A stretch of DNA of 64,000 nucleotides from Rhabdornis inornatus (lineage: Eukaryota > Chordata > Aves > Passeriformes > Rhabdornithidae), in the NCBI GenBank assembly GCA_013397075.1, contig VWZS01004848.1, forward strand, positions 318,877 through 382,876. Direction: 5' to 3'. Of the stretch, positions 59,895 to 64,000 are shown one piece after another. Position numbers and translations under genes: made by a program. Below the pieces are notes generated by a model that worked only from the letters and a program-made list of their open reading frames with translations, searched no databases and was not told the DNA's origin. Within the stretch, counting starts at the first letter, position 1; each line of letters begins with the position of its first letter.

Positions 59895-59900
59895 TTTATT
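59895..59900 (-). promoter_or_regulatory. Polyadenylation signal of the ERVK-like LTR
   Basis: AATAAA on minus, within CCAATAAACC, about 80 bases after the TATA-like box. Confidence 0.55.
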
Positions 59901-59974
59901 GGGAGGGTGAGGGAAGACAACCGCACAGCAAGGGAAGGAACTCAGAAAAGACCTGGAAAACAGCCTTACAGCAA

Positions 59975-59982
59975 CTTAAATA
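59975..59982 (-). promoter_or_regulatory. TATA-like box of the ERVK-like LTR
   Basis: TATTTAAG on minus after a C-rich stretch. The spacing to AATAAA predicts a short R region. Confidence 0.5.
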
Positions 59983-60446
59983 GGGGACCTCCCCCATGGG
60001 AGGGTACAATGCTTCAACCAAGTAGGGGAAACAGGGGGTGTAACATAAGGCGGGATTACAGTCTGACATAACCAATAGGGAGTAACTTAGGCGGGGATTC
60101 ATACAAAGTAACAAACCATAAACCGAGGAGGGGATGATTGATACAGAATCTTCTGGAAGAATGGGAGGGGCCAGGAGGGATTGACAGCCACAGCGTCAGG
60201 GTTTAGGGTGAAGGACAGGGAAGATTCTTGACGGGTAGGCGGGGCTTAGGGTGATGGGCAAGGATAAAGGTGGGAAAGGGGGAAACCGTTCTGTAGCTGC
60301 ACAGGGCTACAACTGAGGGAAAAACCATTACAATGATGGAACATACAACTGAATAACAACGCAAACTGCAACAATTTCACTTAATGTTTTGTCTTCCATT
60401 CTGGAAGTACATTACATGTTTGCTCTGTTCTTACATTCTTTTTTCA

Positions 60447-60899
60447 CATAGAATTGTAGAATGGCTTTAGGTTGGAAGGGACCTTCAAGACCGCTTTGTT
60501 CCAATCCAGTTGCCATGGCCAGGAACACCTTCCATTAGATGAGTTTGCTCAAAGCCTTATCCAACCTGAGCTTAAATATTTACCAGATTGAGGCATCCAT
60601 GACTTCTCTCTGCGGCAACCCATACCCAGGCCTCACCATTTTCACAGTGAAGAATTTTTTTGTTATGTAAACCTACCCTATTTCAGTTTGAAACAATTCC
60701 CCTTGTCCTATAACTACATGACTTGTAAAAAATCCTTCTCCAGCTCCCTTGTAGGATGCCTATGAGTGCTGGAAGGTGCTCTAAGGTCTCTATGCAGCCT
60801 TCTCCTCTCCAGCCTGAACAACCCCAGCTCTCTCAGACTATCATCATAGGACCCCAACTTTGTCAGACTAGTTTCATAGGAAGGGTGCTCTAGCCCTGA
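60447..60899 (-). mobile_element. CR1 LINE 3' fragment
   Basis: Plus reading opens with ATAGAATTGTAGAATGG and GGTTGGAAGGGACCTTCAAG. It continues with TGCCATGGCCAGGAACACCT, CAGTGAAGAATTTTTTTG, CCCCTTGTCCTATAACTACA, AAATCCTTCTCCAGCTCC and CAACCCCAGCTCTCTCAG, ending near GAAGGGTGCTCTAGCCCTG. This is the classic avian CR1 3' region in unbroken order, 5' truncated before the coding part. A short partial duplication may exist near 60840-60880 (TCAGACTA with ATAGGA occurs twice). Confidence 0.95.
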
Positions 60900-60965
60900 T
60901 TGGAGGCAAATTTGGTTTGGTCAGGTAAGATCATCCATGAGTGTCTTAAATTATAATTTAAAAAT

Positions 60966-60991
60966 GGGGGAGGTGGTGGGGGGGTGGTGGG
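60966..60991 (+). repeat. G-rich tract, canonical G-quadruplex motif
   Basis: G5 (60966-60970), a 7-base spacer, G7 (60978-60984), TGGT, G3 (60989-60991). With G7 split as 3-1-3 this satisfies four G-runs of three or more with loops of seven or fewer. Confidence 0.85.
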
Positions 60992-63900
60992 TGTGGTGCA
61001 TGTTCCATTTTCTAATTGCAAATTTCTGACAAATACAACTTCTTGTTTACCAGCTGTCTTTTCTGTGATGTGATTTTTTATACAGTTTATTATTATTGTT
61101 ATTCTTTAGGTAGTGCTCAAGAGATACCAAACAAAACCTGGAACCACATCATTTTGTACAGTCTCTACCCAAGCAATGAAAAAAAAATAACTTCCATGCT
61201 AAAGCTCTGACTAGCCATGATAATGCAGAACTAATTGATACTACCAAGAGAAAAAGAAGGAAATATGAAAACAAAACAGTTTTATTCATAGTAAACATTT
61301 ATTAAACCGAGATTATTGCTAACATTATCGTTTTAAATTATATTCTAGATGAAAGCAAAACAACAATAATACGGGAATTGTTCTTAAATCTATCATCGTT
61401 ACAAGTAGCTTGCTTACAGATTGTTTTACAAGAAATCAGCCTGTCAGTAATTCTCATATAGTCATGGGAAGCAATAAAAGAACCTAAAGAAATGTTCAGT
61501 GAAAATCCACCTACTTAAGCTGCAGACTGTGATTTCTGTGTGTACAGTTCAGTTTCTGGCACTGGGGAGAGAGAATTTGCAAGATCTTGTGTTGATGGCA
61601 AATTATTGGTATTGTTAATTGGAATGATTTTGCATTAACATTTTCTGCTTTTGTCCAAGGGAAAGGCAGAATGGCAGATGTGGTGTGGAAGGATTTTTTA
61701 GCTTAGGGACACCTTAACACAGAATTATGGGGAGAATTCCTACCTCACTGAAGTTACCCACTGAACCCTCATCTGAGTTAATTCAAATCACTGTTGTACC
61801 CACAATGATAAAAACAATATAAAAGTAAAGGCTCCTCACTGAAGCATAGCAAAGGCTATCTATAGTAGGGACACTTAACAAGAAAATGTGCTAGGCTATG
61901 TAAAAGCAAGTATATCCTTTTCCACATTAAACGGGTAAAATTGACCTCAGTTAGTGTTCAGGCGATTATAAAATAGAGCTCATGTACCCAATTACTTCCC
62001 TCCTAGATTTTTCACACTCCTTGAAGGTGCACCCCATTTTTCACACCTTTCTCCTATCACCCAACACCTTTCCCATCCTGGTTGCTCCCCCACAGTCTGG
62101 AAGCAGGAGCAGCCAATGTGCCAAGCAAAGCAATGTTGGACTTCAAACTCACCCAGGGAATGTTCCACCACTGGAATGATTATCAAGGCTACAAGCATTC
62201 CTGCATTCCTGGAAAGAACCAAGAAATGCACAAGTGCTGTGTTCCCAAACCTCGCCAACAGGCCTTTGTCACCCTGCTCGTGATAGATTTTTTCTTGTGC
62301 AGTGTTTGGGTTTCTTTTGGTCTTATTGCTCGGTTTTGGGTATTGGGGGTTTTTTGGGTTTTGGTGGCTTTTCAGTTTATTTTCATCTGGGTTGGATTGT
62401 GGTGGTGGTGGTTTTTGGTGCTTCATATTTGTTTTTGTTTTTCTGTGCCTTGAGAGCACTTTTTTAGTAATTTTAAATTCTAAATTCTTAGATTAATTGC
62501 TAAGTATTTTGGAGAGAGTACTTATAGGATAACAACTATGGTATTTCTCCTGGTGGGCACCAATGGAAGTTATTACTGTGATTTTGCTTATCCCTAATTT
62601 TTTTTTTTTTTTCTTTTTTGTAATTTTTTAAAACAAAAATACATGTAAATACAATTTTTCAGCATACTTATCAGAACTTAGATGCAAATGTTTCATCAAA
62701 GATAATAGAAAATATGATTGCCACTCATAAGACTTTGTTCACAGATTTATTAAGCAAGGAAGAAATCATCCACAAACTTTTTTTCTGACTTGGACATTTT
62801 TGGCTAAGAAAGCCAGTTGGTTGGAAAGCTCCACAAATACTGAATATATTGACAAAAATTTCTGAAGAAAGCATTTCTTTGGAGTTTTACTTGCATATAT
62901 CTAGTGGGGGGATAGTGTCTTTATTTTATTTTGGATTTATTTTTTTAAATTTTTATTAATTAGAAATATAATTTATAGAATATGTGGTCTCAATTTTTTT
63001 TTAATGAGTCAGCGTCNTACTGCTTTAATCAGAATGGATGGTCTGTGAATTTCTCTGCCCTGGGTTTATTGTGTAGTCTCAAGTAAATCACATCATTTAT
63101 GCCACAACACAGGAGAAGATAATTTCATATCACAGAAAAAGGTGGGTTTTTTTTAGACTGAGGGGAATGGAAGTTTATCAACATCATAATAGAAACCTGA
63201 GTTACTCTGTGAAAGGGAATATAGCCCAGTCTGCATGAAAATGTGCAGCTTATTTTAAGAAATATTGCAAAGTTTTTGTAGAGCTAATGCAGTTTTGATT
63301 ATCACGCTCTCATCTGTCCTCTTCCTGCCCCCAACAATCTCATATTATTAGGGCTTAATTTCAGTTGTGTCCATTGTACAGCCAAAAAAAAAAAAGTAAA
63401 TAAAGTAGACTTTAAACTTTTAATCATCAGTTCCACACTGATTCTTATTATGTGTGTGGAGCAGGTGCACATGTGGAGTGGAGTAGAATGGAATGGAAAA
63501 TGAAAAGATTAAATGAAAATAAATCCATGTACTTCCTTCACCCTAATGGTAATAGGCAGCTTTCACACACAGTAGAAATATAGTGTGCTCATTCCAGAAT
63601 TCTTTATGCTACAGTGCAAAAGACGAAAATTTCAACTGCAATCTATTTTAGTATAGCTTCAGATTAAATAAAATTTTTATTTGAGGTCATGTTTCCTTTC
63701 TCTTGGGTTTCATCATGCACAAAAAACCACAGAAAACAACCACCCCCACCCCCTTAAGCCACTCATACCTTTAAGAGGTGTGCAATTTATTATTATGTTA
63801 GAGAGGAACAAATTTTTTTTTTAATTCTTAAGAAAAACTGGTTGAGTTTGATTGGTTGGGATTTTTTTCGACTCTAGAAAATGATTTCTATTTCAATCAC

Positions 63901-64000
63901 AAACTACCAGTAAATCGTATCAGGCATAAATTTATCAAAATAATCTAATATAAATGCTGTCTTTTCAAAGTGTTGGAATTCTCAAAATGTAAAATGCGCA
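60992..64000. other. Unique AT-rich DNA, no gene seen
   Basis: A C-rich stretch (62000-62290) passes into a T/G-rich tract (62295-62450). Frames over it (155 aa minus, 123 aa plus) have skewed composition from the low-complexity part and match no family. T-runs lie at 62599-62612 and 62992-63002. One undetermined base is at 63017. The right edge is cut by the window. Confidence 0.5.
63017..63017. other. Single undetermined base
   Basis: One N inside otherwise ordinary sequence. Confidence 0.99.

Larger units (their letters stand above)
59699..60373 (-). mobile_element. Solo LTR with perfect 6-bp target duplication (ERVK-like)
   Basis: The 675-bp GC-rich block is flanked by ATTTCA on both sides (59693-59698 and 60374-60379). 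On minus it starts TGTTGCAGTTTGCG (60373 downward) and ends GCTGCCGTGTCA (59699), giving TG...CA ends. A TATTTAAG box (minus, 59982-59975) is followed about 80 bases on by AATAAA (minus, 59900-59895), then about 195 bases to the LTR end. This is a compact U3-R-U5 layout. A 6-bp duplication is typical of class II (ERVK/betaretrovirus-like) elements. No internal genes adjoin, so it is a solo LTR. Sharp ends and intact motifs suggest it is younger than the other LTRs here. Confidence 0.82.

Noticed and set aside
62082..62453. 123-aa plus frame with an apparent hydrophobic, Trp-rich membrane segment
   Set aside because: The hydrophobic half is a translation of the T/G-rich tract.
1..64000. CRISPR arrays, operons, phage or plasmid modules, tRNA, rRNA or small nuclear RNA genes
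   Set aside because: None seen. The only tandem repeats are microsatellites, and the transposon content is vertebrate.

Overview
The window is AT-rich vertebrate nuclear DNA, and the repeats point to a bird. CR1-type LINE fragments on both strands carry the typical avian CR1 3' end (runs of ATTCTGTG on the element strand). Several solo retroviral LTRs lie among them. I see no mammalian SINE or L1. The species cannot be named from sequence alone. There are no bacterial, plasmid or phage features.

I find no host protein-coding exon that I can defend. The longest open frames fall inside CR1 elements or an LTR, or have the lengths chance would give in AT-rich DNA. The window is best read as intergenic (gene desert) or deep intronic sequence, whose annotated content is transposon debris plus simple repeats.

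Layout. 1-5 kb: a 5'-truncated LTR of an ERVL-like avian family (about 391-834, +), possibly followed by decayed internal sequence, then unique DNA up to a 25-base assembly gap (4974-4998). 5-16 kb: unique DNA with CR1 fragments at 8.7 (+), 9.8 (-), 12.2 (+) and 14.7 kb (-), and a T/G tract at 14.2 kb with four G-runs. 16-33.6 kb: mostly unique DNA with a second, nearly complete LTR of the first family in opposite orientation (22631-23555, -), an (ACCA)n array, and a long (TCTTC)n polypyrimidine array. 33.6-35 kb: the longest CR1 copy (-), with recognisable reverse-transcriptase pieces, a missing catalytic segment, and an in-frame 6-bp repeat expansion. 35-48.4 kb: two very old repeat remnants (40.8 and 42.8 kb), a small CR1 piece (41.5 kb), a probable LTR (45010-45782, +), a solo LTR with a 4-bp target duplication (46375-46842, -), and a CR1 copy with a large internal deletion (47348-48366, +). 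48.4-59.7 kb: mostly unique DNA with simple repeats, hairpins and one Cys-rich open frame of unknown origin. 59.7-61 kb: a solo LTR with a perfect 6-bp target duplication (59699-60373, -), a CR1 3' fragment (60447-60899, -) and a G-rich tract. 61-64 kb: unique DNA.

Nothing here works together as a gene system. The most informative results are three LTRs with base-level boundaries, two of them with matching target-site duplications; the consistent loss of the reverse-transcriptase catalytic core from the two longest CR1 copies; and a few hairpins and conserved-element-like blocks to test by cross-species alignment. I did not find a convincing previously undescribed system.
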